Positions 19,602 through 29,330 are shown, counted from the first letter of the stretch. The stretch: DNA of 39,663 nt from JANYJJ01 sp031386065 (GCA_031386065.1 JANNBZ010000127.1:1-39663), one strand, 5' to 3'. Made by a program: numbers and translations. Notes: generated by a model from the letters alone, not told the origin.

Positions 19602-20738
19602 ATGAACCCGCCTGCAGTGCCACCCGCGTCACTGACCCAGCCCGCGCCGTCGCAATGGGTGCTGGCGGGGCCGTGGACGGCCGCTGGCATCGGCGCGATC
19701 GAAGCGCAATTGGCCTCGTTGCGCGTGTCGGCGGACAGCTCGGCGGTGGCCGATGGCGCGGCCATCACCGCGCTGGACACGGCCGGCGCGTGGCTGCTGC
19801 AAAAGCTGCTGACGCGGCTGCGCGCCGACGGCAATGTGGTCACCGTGCAGGGCCTGCAGCCGGGCTTCGAAACACTGCTCGGCGCGGTGGCCGAGCAAGT
19901 GGCCGCGCGGACGGCCGCGCCAGCAGCGGCCGCCAAGCCGCAGCCCGGCGTGCTGGAACATGTGGGCCGCTGGGCCAGCGACGTTGTGGAGCAGGTGGTG
20001 GCCTTGCTCTCGTTCGTGGGCGAAACCGCGCTCGCGCTGGGCGGCAGCGTGCTGCGCCCAGCTCGCATCCGCTGGCGGCCCATCCTGTTCAACATCCGCA
20101 GCGCGGGCTTCGACGCACTGCCCATCGTCGGGCTGCTGTCCTTCCTGCTCGGCGTGGTGGTGGCCTACCAGGGCGCCGATCAGTTGCGGCAGTACGGCGC
20201 CAACATCTTTGTGGCCGATCTGGTCGGGCTGTCGATGCTGCGCGAGTTCGCGCCGCTGATCACCGCCATCATCGTGGCCGGGCGGTCGGGCTCGGCCTAC
20301 GCGGCGCAGATCGGCACCATGGCCGTCACCGAAGAGATCGACGCGATGCGCACGCTGGGCATCGCGCCGCTCGAACTGCTGGTGCTGCCCAAGCTCATCG
20401 CGTTGATGATCGCGCTGCCACTGCTGACGCTGTTCGCCGACATGCTGGGCGTCTTCGGCGGCATGCTGATGGCGCGCGCGCAACTCGGCGTCAGCTTCCC
20501 CGAATTCATCGACCGCTTCGTCAAGGCGGTCAGCACCACCGCGTACCTGGTGGGCATCGGCAAGGCACCGGTGTTCGCACTGATCATTGCGATGGTCGGC
20601 TGCTTTCAGGGCTTTCGCACCCGCGGCGGGGCCGACAGCGTGGGCCGGCAGACCACCCGCAGCGTGGTGCAGGCGATCTTCCTGGTGATCGTGGCGGACG
20701 CGCTGTTCTCGGTCGCGTTCAGCGCGCTCGATCTGTGA
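19602..20738 (+). CDS. MCE transporter permease MlaE with fused N-terminal STAS domain
   Basis: Inner-membrane permease of an Mla-type phospholipid transporter, 378 residues. Residues 1-105 form a MlaB-like STAS domain with ALDTAGAWLL around the position of the functional Thr of MlaB; an Ala/Pro linker follows. Residues 130-378 are the MlaE permease with about five membrane segments and the signature PLITAIIVAGRSGSAYAAQI, then GTMAVTEEIDAMRTLGI. In the E. coli operon mlaB and mlaE are separate genes; here they are one chain. Followed 2 bp later by the ATPase gene. Confidence 0.93.
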   Translation: MNPPAVPPASLTQPAPSQWVLAGPWTAAGIGAIEAQLASLRVSADSSAVADGAAITALDTAGAWLLQKLLTRLRADGNVVTVQGLQPGFETLLGAVAEQVAARTAAPAAAAKPQPGVLEHVGRWASDVVEQVVALLSFVGETALALGGSVLRPARIRWRPILFNIRSAGFDALPIVGLLSFLLGVVVAYQGADQLRQYGANIFVADLVGLSMLREFAPLITAIIVAGRSGSAYAAQIGTMAVTEEIDAMRTLGIAPLELLVLPKLIALMIALPLLTLFADMLGVFGGMLMARAQLGVSFPEFIDRFVKAVSTTAYLVGIGKAPVFALIIAMVGCFQGFRTRGGADSVGRQTTRSVVQAIFLVIVADALFSVAFSALDL

Positions 20739-20740
20739 GC

Positions 20741-21630
<890 letters not shown>

Positions 21631-21634
<4 letters not shown>

Positions 21635-22590
21635 ATTACGCCGTCGTCGGTGGCTTCGTGCTGCTGCTCGGCGCTGCGCTGATCGCCGGCGTGCTGTGGC
21701 TGGCCTCGGGCGGCACGCTGCAAAAAAAATACGACCTCTATCTGGCGATCGAGGACGAGTCGGTGGCCGGCCTCAACCTGAACGCGCCGGTCAAGTACAC
21801 CGGGGTCGACGTCGGCAAGGTGCAGGACATCCGGCTCGACCCGGTGAACCCCGAGCGCGTGCGCATCATCCTGGCCATCGAGCGCGGCACGCCGATCAAG
21901 GTCGACACCGTCGCGGTGCTTCGCACGCAGGGCTTGACCGGCATCGCCTACGTCGAACTGCGGGGCGGCGCGCAGGACGCTGCGGCGCTGCTGGCCGCCG
22001 GCCCCGGCCAGTTGCCCGAGATCCGCACCAAGCCTTCGTTGAGCGCACGGCTCGAAAACATTCTGACCACAGTGCTGGCCAAGCTGGACAGCACCTCGAA
22101 CAACATCAACGCGCTGCTGAGCGACGAGAACCGGCTGGCGGTGAAGAGCGCGCTGGCCGACATCGCCATCGTTTCGCGCACGCTGGCCGCCCGCAAGGAC
22201 ACGCTGGACGCGGGCCTGGCCAGCGCCGCGCGCACCTTCGACAACAGCGCGCGCGTGACGGCGCAGCTGGGCCCGGTGATCGAACGCATCGGGCCGCTGA
22301 TCGACCGCGTCAGCCGCAGCGCCGACGCGATCGAGAAGCTCGGCAACGAAGCCGCGCTGGCCAGCACCAGCGCCGGCAAGACCGTCGACGCGGTCGGCGC
22401 CGATGTGAAGCGGCTGACCGCCGAGACGGTGCCGGAGATGACGCGTTTGCTGGGCGAGTTGAACGTGCTGTCGGCGTCGCTGCGGCGTCTCAGCGAGCAG
22501 ACCGAACGCAACCCGTCCAGCCTGTTGTTCGGCCGCAGCCCGGTGCCGCCCGGGCCGGGCGAAGCGGCCCAGGATAAAGCTCAGCCATGA
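21631..22590 (+). CDS. MCE-domain substrate-binding protein (MlaD-like)
   Basis: Single-pass inner-membrane protein with a periplasmic MCE domain that carries lipid between membranes, 319 residues from the GTG. One N-terminal helix (YAVVGGFVLLLGAALIAGVL) is followed by the MCE domain (about 35-115, with GLNLNAPVKYTGVDVGKV and LRTQGLTGIAYVEL) and a long helical region. The GTG at 21631 has no usable ribosome site. AGGAG at 21609-21613 instead points at an in-frame ATC (21619), which would give ETKVNYA, resembling the METxVNY starts I recall from related proteins. The true start may therefore be ATC. The stop overlaps the next start by 4 bp (ATGA). Confidence 0.92.
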
Positions 22591-23303
22591 ACACACCCAC
22601 CTTTGCGCGAACCTTCCGTCTGGCCGCCGCCGGCCTGGCAGTGGGAATGACGGTGGCACTGGCGGGCGGCTGCACCTCGCTGCTGCCGAAGCCACCGCCG
22701 CAACCTGCGTTCTATTCGCTCGACGCTGCCGCAGCGCCGCGCACCGTGCAGCCGCGCGACGCGCGCAGCATGGCCCCCACGTTGATCGTCAACCCACCAC
22801 GCGCTGCGGCCGGCTTCGACAGCCAGCGCATCATCTACACGCGCCAGTCGCACCGCCTCGAATACTTCGCCCACAGCGAATGGGCCGACACGCCGGCGCG
22901 CATGCTGGCCCCGCTGATCGTCGCCGCGCTAGCCACCACGCCGGCCTTCGGCGCGGTGGTGACAACGACCAGTGCCGCCAATGGCGATTTGCGGCTGGAC
23001 ACCGAGATCGTCCGGCTGCAGCAGGACTTCAGCACGCAGCCCAGCCAGGTTCGCTTCACGCTGCGTGCCGTGATGGTCGACAACGCCACGCGGCGCGTGC
23101 TGGCCTGGCGCGAGTTCGACGAAACGGTGGCGGCCGCCAGCGACGATCCGCCCGGTGGGGTGCTGGCGGCGCATCGCGCGGTGCAGGCCCTGCTGGGCCC
23201 GTTGGCGGCCTTCTGCGCCGAGGCCGCCGGCGGCTGGGTCAGTGATCAGCGGCTGCAACCTGCACCGAACGCCGCAGCCGCAACGCGTTCATCACCACGC
23301 TGA
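22587..23303 (+). CDS. ABC transport auxiliary lipoprotein (PqiC-like)
   Basis: Lipoprotein of 238 residues with a lipobox-like ALAGGC (cysteine at 29), so probably anchored in the outer membrane. The domain PPQPAFYSLDA..., VNPPRAAAGFDSQRIIYTRQ and YFAHSEWADTPARMLAPLI fits the ABC_trans_aux/PqiC family, which forms rings that dock MCE tunnels at the outer membrane. It ends the four-gene MCE operon. Its last 65 bp overlap the 3' end of the convergent copper ATPase gene, so each stop codon lies within the other gene. Confidence 0.88.
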   Translation: MNTPTFARTFRLAAAGLAVGMTVALAGGCTSLLPKPPPQPAFYSLDAAAAPRTVQPRDARSMAPTLIVNPPRAAAGFDSQRIIYTRQSHRLEYFAHSEWADTPARMLAPLIVAALATTPAFGAVVTTTSAANGDLRLDTEIVRLQQDFSTQPSQVRFTLRAVMVDNATRRVLAWREFDETVAAASDDPPGGVLAAHRAVQALLGPLAAFCAEAAGGWVSDQRLQPAPNAAAATRSSPR

Positions 23304-25404
23304 CCGAGCTCAGGCTCATCGCCAGCGCCGCGATCATCGGCGACAGCAACCAACCGGTGAACGGGTACAGCACACCGGCCGCCAACGGCACGCCGAGCGC
23401 GTTGTAGACGAAGGCGAAGCCCAGGTTCTGCTTCATGTTGGCGATGGTCTGCTGCGAGATCACGCGGGCCTGGGCAATGCCGCGCAAGTCGCCCTTGACC
23501 AGCGTGACCTGCGCGCTGTTCATCGCCACATCGGTGCCAGTGCCCATCGCCACGCCGACATCGGCTTTCGCCAGCGCCGGGGCATCGTTGATGCCGTCGC
23601 CCGCCATCGCCACGATGCGCCCTTCGCGCTGCAGCTTGTCGACCAATGCCAGCTTGTCGGCCGGCTTGACCTCGCCGTGCACTTCGTCGATGCCCAGGGC
23701 TGCGGCCACCGCCTTCGCCGTCGTCAAGCCGTCGCCGGTGGCCATGATCACGCGCAGGCCCGAGGCCCTCAGCGCGGCCAGTGCTTCGGCGCTGTTGGCC
23801 TTCACCGGGTCCGACACCGCCAGCAGCCCGGCCGCCTGGCCGTCCACGGCCAACAGCATCACGCTGGCACCGGTGGCGCGCAGCGCTTCCGCCCGCGGCG
23901 TGAGCGCGTCGAACGGCACGCCGAGCTGGCCCATCAGCGCCATGTTGCCGAGCGCCAGCGACTTGCCGCCGACACGGCCGCGCACGCCGATGCCGCTGCC
24001 CGACTCGAAGCCCTCGGCCTTGGCCAGCAGCAGCCCGCGCTCACGGGCCGCGCGCACGATCGCGTCGGCCAACGGATGCTCGCTGCCCTGGTCCAGGCTG
24101 GCCGCCAGCCGCAGCACCTCGTCTTCGGTGAAGCCCGGCAGCGCCACGGCGCGGTCGAAGCGCGGCTTGCCTTCGGTCAGCGTGCCGGTCTTGTCGACGA
24201 TCAAGGTGTCGACCTTGCGAAAGTTCTCGATCGCCGCAGCGTCACGGAACAGCACGCCCTGCGTCGCAGCCTTGCCGGTGGCCACCATGATCGACATCGG
24301 CGTGGCCAGTCCCAGCGCACACGGGCAGGCAATGATGAGCACCGCCACCGCGTTGACCAGCCCGTAGACCCAGCTCGACTCGTTGCTGCCCGCAGGGCCG
24401 ACCAAGCCCCACACAAAGAACGTCAGCACCGCGATGGCCACCACGGCGTACACGAAGTAGCCTGCCACCTGATCGGCCATGCGTTGCATCGGCGCCTTCG
24501 AGCGCTGCGCCTGCAGCACCATCTGCACGATGCTTGCGAGCACGGTTTGCGAGCCCACCTTGTCGGCACGCATCACCAGCGCACCGTTGGTGTTCAGCGT
24601 GGCGCCGATGAGCTTGTCGCCGGGCCGCTTCGTCACCGGCATCGGTTCGCCGGTGAGCATCGATTCATCCACCGCGCTGCTGCCTTCGACCACCGCGCCG
24701 TCGACCGGCACCTTTTCACCGGGGCGCACCCGCAGCGTGTCGCCGACGTGAACGTGGGCCAGCGGAACGTCTTCCTCGACGCCACCGGCGCCGATGCGGC
24801 GTGCGGTTTTGGGCGCCAGGCCGAGCAGCGACTTGATGGCCGCCGAGGTCTGCGAGCGCGCCTTCAGTTCCAGCAACTGGCCGAGCAAGGTCAGCGAGAT
24901 GATCACCGCCGCCGCCTCGAAATACACCGCGACCCGACCCATGGAAACGAAGGACGCTGGAAACACCCCGGGCGCCACCGTGGCGACCACGCTGTACGCG
25001 AACGCGGCCCCGGTGCCCAGGCCAATCAGCGTCCACATGTTCGGGCTGCGCTGAATCACCGACTGCACGGCTCGCTCGAAAAACGGCTTGCCGGCCCACC
25101 CCACGATGGGCAGCGTGAGCAGCAGTTCGATCCAGCTCTGGGTGCCCATCTCGAACCAGCCCAGCCGGTGGCCGGCCATCGCGAGCACCGTGACCACGAT
25201 GGTCAGCGGCAGCGTCCAGACGAAGCGACGCCTGAAGTCCGTCAGCTCCGGGTTTTCTGTGTCGTCGAGCGTGGGCAGCAGCGGCTCCAGCGCCATGCCG
25301 CATTTCGGGCAGACGCCGGGGCGGTCCTGCCGCACCTCGGGGTGCATCGGGCAGGTGTAAATCGCACCGTCGGCAGTGGCCGCACTCGGGGTCGGGACAG
25401 ACAT
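23239..25404 (-). CDS. copA: Copper-exporting P1B-type ATPase with N-terminal metal-binding domain
   Basis: Exports Cu(I) (possibly Ag(I)) from the cytosol at the cost of ATP. From the start at 25404 it has 721 residues. The short N-terminal heavy-metal-binding domain YTCPMHPEVRQDRPGVCPKC replaces the usual GMxCxxC ferredoxin-like domains. Eight membrane helices are predicted. Transport motif C360-P-C362, phosphorylated D404 in DKTGTLT, SEHPLADAI, and GDGINDAPALAKADVG are present. VYN in helix 7 and MSLSS in helix 8 mark the P1B-1 (Cu/Ag) class. A longer in-frame start (25458) would run into the DUF305 gene. It lies 16 bp after that gene. Confidence 0.95.
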   Translation of the reverse strand: MSVPTPSAATADGAIYTCPMHPEVRQDRPGVCPKCGMALEPLLPTLDDTENPELTDFRRRFVWTLPLTIVVTVLAMAGHRLGWFEMGTQSWIELLLTLPIVGWAGKPFFERAVQSVIQRSPNMWTLIGLGTGAAFAYSVVATVAPGVFPASFVSMGRVAVYFEAAAVIISLTLLGQLLELKARSQTSAAIKSLLGLAPKTARRIGAGGVEEDVPLAHVHVGDTLRVRPGEKVPVDGAVVEGSSAVDESMLTGEPMPVTKRPGDKLIGATLNTNGALVMRADKVGSQTVLASIVQMVLQAQRSKAPMQRMADQVAGYFVYAVVAIAVLTFFVWGLVGPAGSNESSWVYGLVNAVAVLIIACPCALGLATPMSIMVATGKAATQGVLFRDAAAIENFRKVDTLIVDKTGTLTEGKPRFDRAVALPGFTEDEVLRLAASLDQGSEHPLADAIVRAARERGLLLAKAEGFESGSGIGVRGRVGGKSLALGNMALMGQLGVPFDALTPRAEALRATGASVMLLAVDGQAAGLLAVSDPVKANSAEALAALRASGLRVIMATGDGLTTAKAVAAALGIDEVHGEVKPADKLALVDKLQREGRIVAMAGDGINDAPALAKADVGVAMGTGTDVAMNSAQVTLVKGDLRGIAQARVISQQTIANMKQNLGFAFVYNALGVPLAAGVLYPFTGWLLSPMIAALAMSLSSVSVVMNALRLRRSVQVAAADH

Positions 25405-25420
25405 CACGCCGGCTCGCGCG

Positions 25421-25846
25421 TCACTTCTGCTTTGCCAGCCAGCGGTCGAACTGAGCAATCTCCTTGTTCTGCGCGGTGATGATGCGGCTGGCCATGGCCT
25501 TCATTTCGGCAGACTGTCCATGGGCGAGCTGCATCTTGGACATCTCGACGGCTTGCTGGTGGTGCATCTTCATCATCATCGCGAAATCCTTGTCGACGTT
25601 GCCCGACATCTGCATCTTCTGCATGCCGTCCATGCCGGTCATCATCGACTGCTTCATGTCGTGCGGCCCGCCCATGCCTTTACCCATGGGGCGGGACGCC
25701 ATCGACTGCATGTGCCCGGGCTGCATCGCGCCGGGCGCCGCGCTGGCGGGCGAATGCACAGGTGCCGCCGTCTGCGCGGACGCTGCCAGCGCCAGCCAGA
25801 GTGCGGTCAGCGGCGCGAGTTGCCGGAAGTGAAAGGTGTGACGCAT
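25421..25846 (-). CDS. DUF305 Met/His-rich periplasmic protein
   Basis: A 141-residue exported protein with a signal peptide (about 1-27, ending ALAASAQ). The middle is strikingly rich in Met and His (for example MTGMDGMQKMQMSG and MMMKMHHQQAVEMSKM), a typical Cu(I)-binding composition. The DUF305 core has HHQQAVEMSKMQLAHG and IITAQNKEIAQFDRWL. The start at 25846 is chosen because AGGAG lies 7 bases upstream; the in-frame start at 25870 adds eight unconserved residues. The copper ATPase follows after 16 bp, so a periplasmic copper sink or shuttle is the likely role, by inference. Confidence 0.88.
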   Translation of the reverse strand: MRHTFHFRQLAPLTALWLALAASAQTAAPVHSPASAAPGAMQPGHMQSMASRPMGKGMGGPHDMKQSMMTGMDGMQKMQMSGNVDKDFAMMMKMHHQQAVEMSKMQLAHGQSAEMKAMASRIITAQNKEIAQFDRWLAKQK

Positions 25847-26057
25847 GCGGATCTCCTGGGAACAAATCAATGGGCTTGGCTATCCTCCCCGCAGCGCCGT
25901 ACAGTAGTCGGTGCGCCAGCGCACTGAGCCCGACGAAGCAATCGCGCCGGCGCTGAATGTGCGCTGGCCAACAGACCGGAGTGGGCGGCGCGGCTAGCGT
26001 CGTTCAGGTTCGAAGCCATGCCGAGGGGCAGCAGAACCACCCAATCAAAGGACACAC
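25847..26057. other. non-coding divergent region between DUF305 and hydroxylase genes
   Basis: About 210 bp holding the two ribosome-binding sites (AGGAG for the minus gene, AAAGGA at 26047-26052 for the plus gene). I looked for a MerR/CueR-type promoter with a 19-bp spacer and dyad and did not find a convincing one. No other feature is seen. Confidence 0.4.
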
Positions 26058-26639
26058 GTGGGCGTTTTCAGTCTCGAACACAGCAAGGCGGTGTATGCAG
26101 CCGATTTCGGGCTTTACGCGGCCGCCGTGGTGGTGCTGGGCGGGGTGGTGGTGATCGATGCGCCGCCCGATCAGGCCCTGAGCCTGGCGGCCATTGCTGC
26201 GGCGGGGTTGATCGGCTGGAGCCTGATCGAATACCTGCTGCACCGCTTCGTGCTGCACGGCCTGGAGCCGTTCCGAAGCTGGCATGCCGAACACCACCAG
26301 CGGCCGACCGCACTGATCTGCGCGCCAACCGTTTTCAGTGCGGCGTTGATTACCGTGCTGGTGTTCTTGCCGGCGCTGGTCATCGGCGGTCTGTGGCGGG
26401 CCTGCGCGCTGACGCTGGGCGTGCTGAGCGGCTACCTTGCCTATGCCGTCACCCACCACGCCACTCACCACTGGCGTGCCGACAACGCCTGGCTGCACGA
26501 GCGCAAACGCTGGCATGGCCGTCACCATCACGACAGTCTGCAGCCCGCCTGCTTCGGCGTGACCAGTTCGTTCTGGGACCACGTGCTGGGCAGCTCGCGG
26601 CGCACGGCTGCAGCCGCGCAGCGGGTCGGCGTCGAATAG
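26058..26639 (+). CDS. Fatty acid hydroxylase / sterol desaturase superfamily membrane protein
   Basis: Di-iron membrane oxygenase-like protein of 193 residues. Four hydrophobic segments alternate with histidine boxes HRFVLH (about 62-67), HAEHH (about 76-80), THHATHH (about 136-142) and HGRHHHD (about 154-160), the ligand pattern of the fatty-acid hydroxylase superfamily. The substrate is not readable; a lipid or carotenoid acyl/ring carbon is typical. The start is GTG at 26058 with AAAGGA 5 bases upstream. It precedes the DnaJ-like gene by 15 bp on the same strand and may be co-transcribed with it. Confidence 0.88.
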   Translation: MGVFSLEHSKAVYAADFGLYAAAVVVLGGVVVIDAPPDQALSLAAIAAAGLIGWSLIEYLLHRFVLHGLEPFRSWHAEHHQRPTALICAPTVFSAALITVLVFLPALVIGGLWRACALTLGVLSGYLAYAVTHHATHHWRADNAWLHERKRWHGRHHHDSLQPACFGVTSSFWDHVLGSSRRTAAAAQRVGVE

Positions 26640-26654
26640 GGAGCGGTGGCCAGC

Positions 26655-27602
26655 ATGGACTTCAAGGACTACTACGCAACACTGGGCGTGGCGCCAGCCG
26701 CCACGCAGGCAGAGATCAAGCGGGCCTACCGAAAGCTGGCGCGCAAGTACCACCCGGATGTCAGCAAGGAGGCCGACGCCGAAGTCCGCTTCAAGGAGCT
26801 GGCCGAAGCCTACGAAGCACTCAACGACGACGAGAAGCGCGCTGCCTACGACGATGCTGTGGAGCGCCACAAGAATGGCCAGGCGTTTGGCGTCCAACCG
26901 GGCCGCGACAGCGGCTACGAGTTCAGCGGCGCAGGCAACGAGGCCGCCGACAACTTCGATCACAGCGACTTCTTCGAAGCCCTGTTCGGGCGCCGCGGCG
27001 GCGCTGCTCGTTCAGCGCGGCCGCAAGGCCCGGTGTCCGGTGGCGACCACCACGCCAGGGTGCAGATCGACCTGCTGGACGCCTATTGCGGCGGGCGTCG
27101 CACCATCACGCTGCGGTTTCCGAAACGCGACGAGCAGGGCCGCGTCAGCATGCAGGATCGGCAGCTCGACGTGAACATTCCGAAGGGCATTCGCGAGGGC
27201 CAGCACCTGCGGCTGAACGGCCAGGGCGAGGCCGGGTTCGGTGACGGTCCGGCCGGCGACCTGTACCTTGAAATCGAGTTTTCACCGCACCCGCATTTTC
27301 GCGTCGATGGCCGCGACATCTACCTCGACCTGCCGATTGCGCCGTGGGAAGCCGCACTCGGCGCCAACGTCACCGCGCCCACACCCGATGGCAGCGTCGA
27401 GCTGACGGTGCCGGCCGGCTCGTCGGCCGGTCGCAAGCTGCGCCTGAAAGGCAAGGGTCTGCCCAGCGTGCCGCCGGGTGACCTGTACGCGGTGCTGAGC
27501 ATCGTGCTGCCGCCGGCCGACGGCGCACCCGCGCAAGCCGCCTACCGCGCGCTGTCGGCCGCATTCGGCGGCTTCGATCCCCGCCGCTCCTTGAAGGTGT
27601 GA
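26655..27602 (+). CDS. cbpA: CbpA-type DnaJ co-chaperone
   Basis: Hsp40 co-chaperone, 315 residues, stimulating DnaK ATPase and in E. coli also binding curved DNA. The J-domain (1-70) has the HPD motif in RKLARKYHPDVSKEAD. A G-rich linker (about 75-115) follows without zinc-finger cysteines, so it is the CbpA type rather than DnaJ. The C-terminal substrate-binding domains contain LNGQGEAGFGDGPAGDLYLE (20 residues) and LRLKGKGLPS. ATG at 26655 is chosen because AGGGAG is 11 bases upstream; an in-frame GTG at 26646 is too close to it (2 bases). CbpM follows 4 bp later. Confidence 0.94.
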   Translation: MDFKDYYATLGVAPAATQAEIKRAYRKLARKYHPDVSKEADAEVRFKELAEAYEALNDDEKRAAYDDAVERHKNGQAFGVQPGRDSGYEFSGAGNEAADNFDHSDFFEALFGRRGGAARSARPQGPVSGGDHHARVQIDLLDAYCGGRRTITLRFPKRDEQGRVSMQDRQLDVNIPKGIREGQHLRLNGQGEAGFGDGPAGDLYLEIEFSPHPHFRVDGRDIYLDLPIAPWEAALGANVTAPTPDGSVELTVPAGSSAGRKLRLKGKGLPSVPPGDLYAVLSIVLPPADGAPAQAAYRALSAAFGGFDPRRSLKV

Positions 27603-27606
27603 TGCC

Positions 27607-27921
27607 ATGACACATCCGATGTCTTCGACCGTCGCTGTTTTCGTGGAACAGGAGGTCCAGTTCAGCCTGCTGGAGCTGTGCCGCGCCTGCAGTGCCGACA
27701 GCGGGCAGTTGATACTGCTGGTCGAGGAAGGCGTGCTGACGCCGCGCGGCGACGCGCCGCATGAGTGGCGCTTCGAAGGCAGCGCCCTGCCGCGTGCGCG
27801 CGCCGCGCTGCGACTCGGGCGCGACCTTGAACTCAGCCCGGGCGCGACAGCGTTGGTGCTCGACCTGCTGGACGAAATCGACACACTGAAGGCCCGGCTG
27901 CGGCGCACTGCAACGCGCTGA
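27607..27921 (+). CDS. cbpM: Chaperone modulator CbpM
   Basis: A 104-residue MerR-like helical protein that binds the J-domain of CbpA and blocks its stimulation of DnaK. It shows FSLLELCRACSADSGQLILL, VEEGVLTPRG and a following WRFEGSALPRARAALRLGRD, the CbpM pattern, with a C-terminal helix LVLDLLDEIDTLKARLRR. It sits 4 bp after cbpA, as in other genomes that carry the pair. It converges on the CHASE3 kinase with 16 bp between stops and no visible terminator. Confidence 0.92.
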   Translation: MTHPMSSTVAVFVEQEVQFSLLELCRACSADSGQLILLVEEGVLTPRGDAPHEWRFEGSALPRARAALRLGRDLELSPGATALVLDLLDEIDTLKARLRRTATR

Positions 27922-27937
27922 ATCGAACCCGCGCGGC

Positions 27938-29317
27938 TCAGGCGTCTTCGCCGGCCGACTGCGGAAAGTTGATGTGGACGCGGGTGCCGCGACCGGGCGC
28001 GCTGCTCACGCTCATCGTTCCACCCAGCGACTCGGCGCGGAACTGCATGCCAGCCAGTCCGTGATGGCCGGCGCGAGACGCCTGCGGGTCGAAGCCGACG
28101 CCGTCGTCGACCACCTCGACCGTGGCGCTGCCATCGACTTCTTTCAAGGTCACCTCGACCTGCTTCGCCGCAGCGTACTTGCCGACGTTGGTCAGAGCCT
28201 CCTGCACGAAACGGTAGACCGCCAGCTCGGCCTCGGGCGGCAGGTGGAACTGCGCGGCCACCAGCTTCACCGGGATCGCCAGGCTGACGCTCATGTCGTC
28301 GCACAGGTTCTGCAGCGCAACCGTCAACCCCAGGTTGGCCAGCGCCGACGGACGCAGGTCTTCGATGATTCGGCGCTTCAGCGCAATGCATTTGTTCAGG
28401 TGATCGTTGACACGGTCCAGGCGCACCAGCAGTTCGGGTGGGTCGGCGGTTTTCATGCGGGCACGCGCGATGTCGAGCTTGCTGGCGGTCAGCAGGCCAC
28501 CCAGCTCGTCGTGCAGTTCACGCGCCAGGTGCGCGCGCTCGTCCTCGCGCACCGACTGAAGGTGCTTGGCCAGTTGCGCCAGCCGTCCCGTGCGCCGCTC
28601 GACCTCGTCCTCCAGTTGTTCGCGCTCTTGCAGCAGCCCACGCTGCTGGCCTGCGCGTTCACGGTCCTGGGCTTGCAATTGACGCAGGAACAGGAACAGG
28701 CTGAGCAGGGCCACCAGCGTCAGCGAGCCAACAGCCACGCGGTTGACAAGCAGCGCGTCGTAGATCGACGTGCGGGCCCGCTGCTGCTGCGTGGCCGCCA
28801 GCCCCAGGTGGCGCAGCAGCTCGGATCGCAGGGCCAGCATTTCGCCGCGCGCATGGGCGTCGTCGGCCAATGCGCGCGCCCCGGCCGCGTCGCCTGCGCG
28901 CGCCAGATCAAGCGTTCGGTCGTACAGCGCCAGCTCGCGCTGAACGAAATCGTCGACGCGCTTCGTGGTGGCCGCGCCATCGACACCTTGCGCCACGAAA
29001 AACCGCGCCACGGCGCGCTGCACTTCGGGCAGCGCGGCCTGGGCCTCGGCATAGCGCGTCAGGTACTCGGGCCGCGCCGTCACCAGAAAAGCGAACTGAG
29101 CGGTTTCGACGTCGGACAGCAGTTGCAGCAGCCGCATGGTCTGAATGCGTGCGTCGGTCAATGCAATGCCGCCCCGCAGGGTCGTGGTGGTGTCGCGGTA
29201 GGTGTCCTCGCTGACCCACAGCAGCGCGGCGGCCAGCAACAGGATCAGCGGAAAGGCGAAGCGCTTGCGGACCCAGCGCTCCACCAGACTGTTGAGATGA
29301 AAAACGGTGCTGCGCAT
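27938..29317 (-). CDS. CHASE3-domain sensor histidine kinase (orphan)
   Basis: NarL-type sensor kinase of 459 residues from the ATG at 29317 (an adjoining in-frame GTG at 29320 adds one residue). Membrane helix (about 20-38), periplasmic CHASE3-like helical domain (about 40-185) and a second helix (about 193-212) are followed by a coiled coil. HisKA_3 has phosphoacceptor H269 in LARELHDELGGLL. HATPase motifs are QEALTNVGKYA, VVDDGVGFDP and GHHGLAGM. No response regulator gene is adjacent, so its partner is elsewhere. No Shine-Dalgarno site is seen; CATACT lies 7 bases before the ATG. Confidence 0.92.
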   Translation of the reverse strand: MRSTVFHLNSLVERWVRKRFAFPLILLLAAALLWVSEDTYRDTTTTLRGGIALTDARIQTMRLLQLLSDVETAQFAFLVTARPEYLTRYAEAQAALPEVQRAVARFFVAQGVDGAATTKRVDDFVQRELALYDRTLDLARAGDAAGARALADDAHARGEMLALRSELLRHLGLAATQQQRARTSIYDALLVNRVAVGSLTLVALLSLFLFLRQLQAQDRERAGQQRGLLQEREQLEDEVERRTGRLAQLAKHLQSVREDERAHLARELHDELGGLLTASKLDIARARMKTADPPELLVRLDRVNDHLNKCIALKRRIIEDLRPSALANLGLTVALQNLCDDMSVSLAIPVKLVAAQFHLPPEAELAVYRFVQEALTNVGKYAAAKQVEVTLKEVDGSATVEVVDDGVGFDPQASRAGHHGLAGMQFRAESLGGTMSVSSAPGRGTRVHINFPQSAGEDA

Positions 29318-29324
29318 CACGCCA

Positions 29325-29330
29325 AGTATG
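29325..29330 (-). promoter_or_regulatory. candidate -10 of the CHASE3 kinase
   Basis: CATACT on the minus strand (4 of 6 to consensus) ends 7 bases before the ATG at 29317, giving a predicted leaderless or nearly leaderless start. The -35 region is poor. Confidence 0.3.

Noticed and set aside
25847..26057. CueR/MerR-type copper promoter between DUF305 and the hydroxylase gene
   Set aside because: No dyad within a 19-bp spacer between recognisable -35 and -10 elements could be found on either strand.
26646..26654. GTG start for cbpA adding three residues
   Set aside because: The AGGGAG would be only 2 bases away, whereas the ATG at 26655 has a workable spacing and matches the usual N-terminus.
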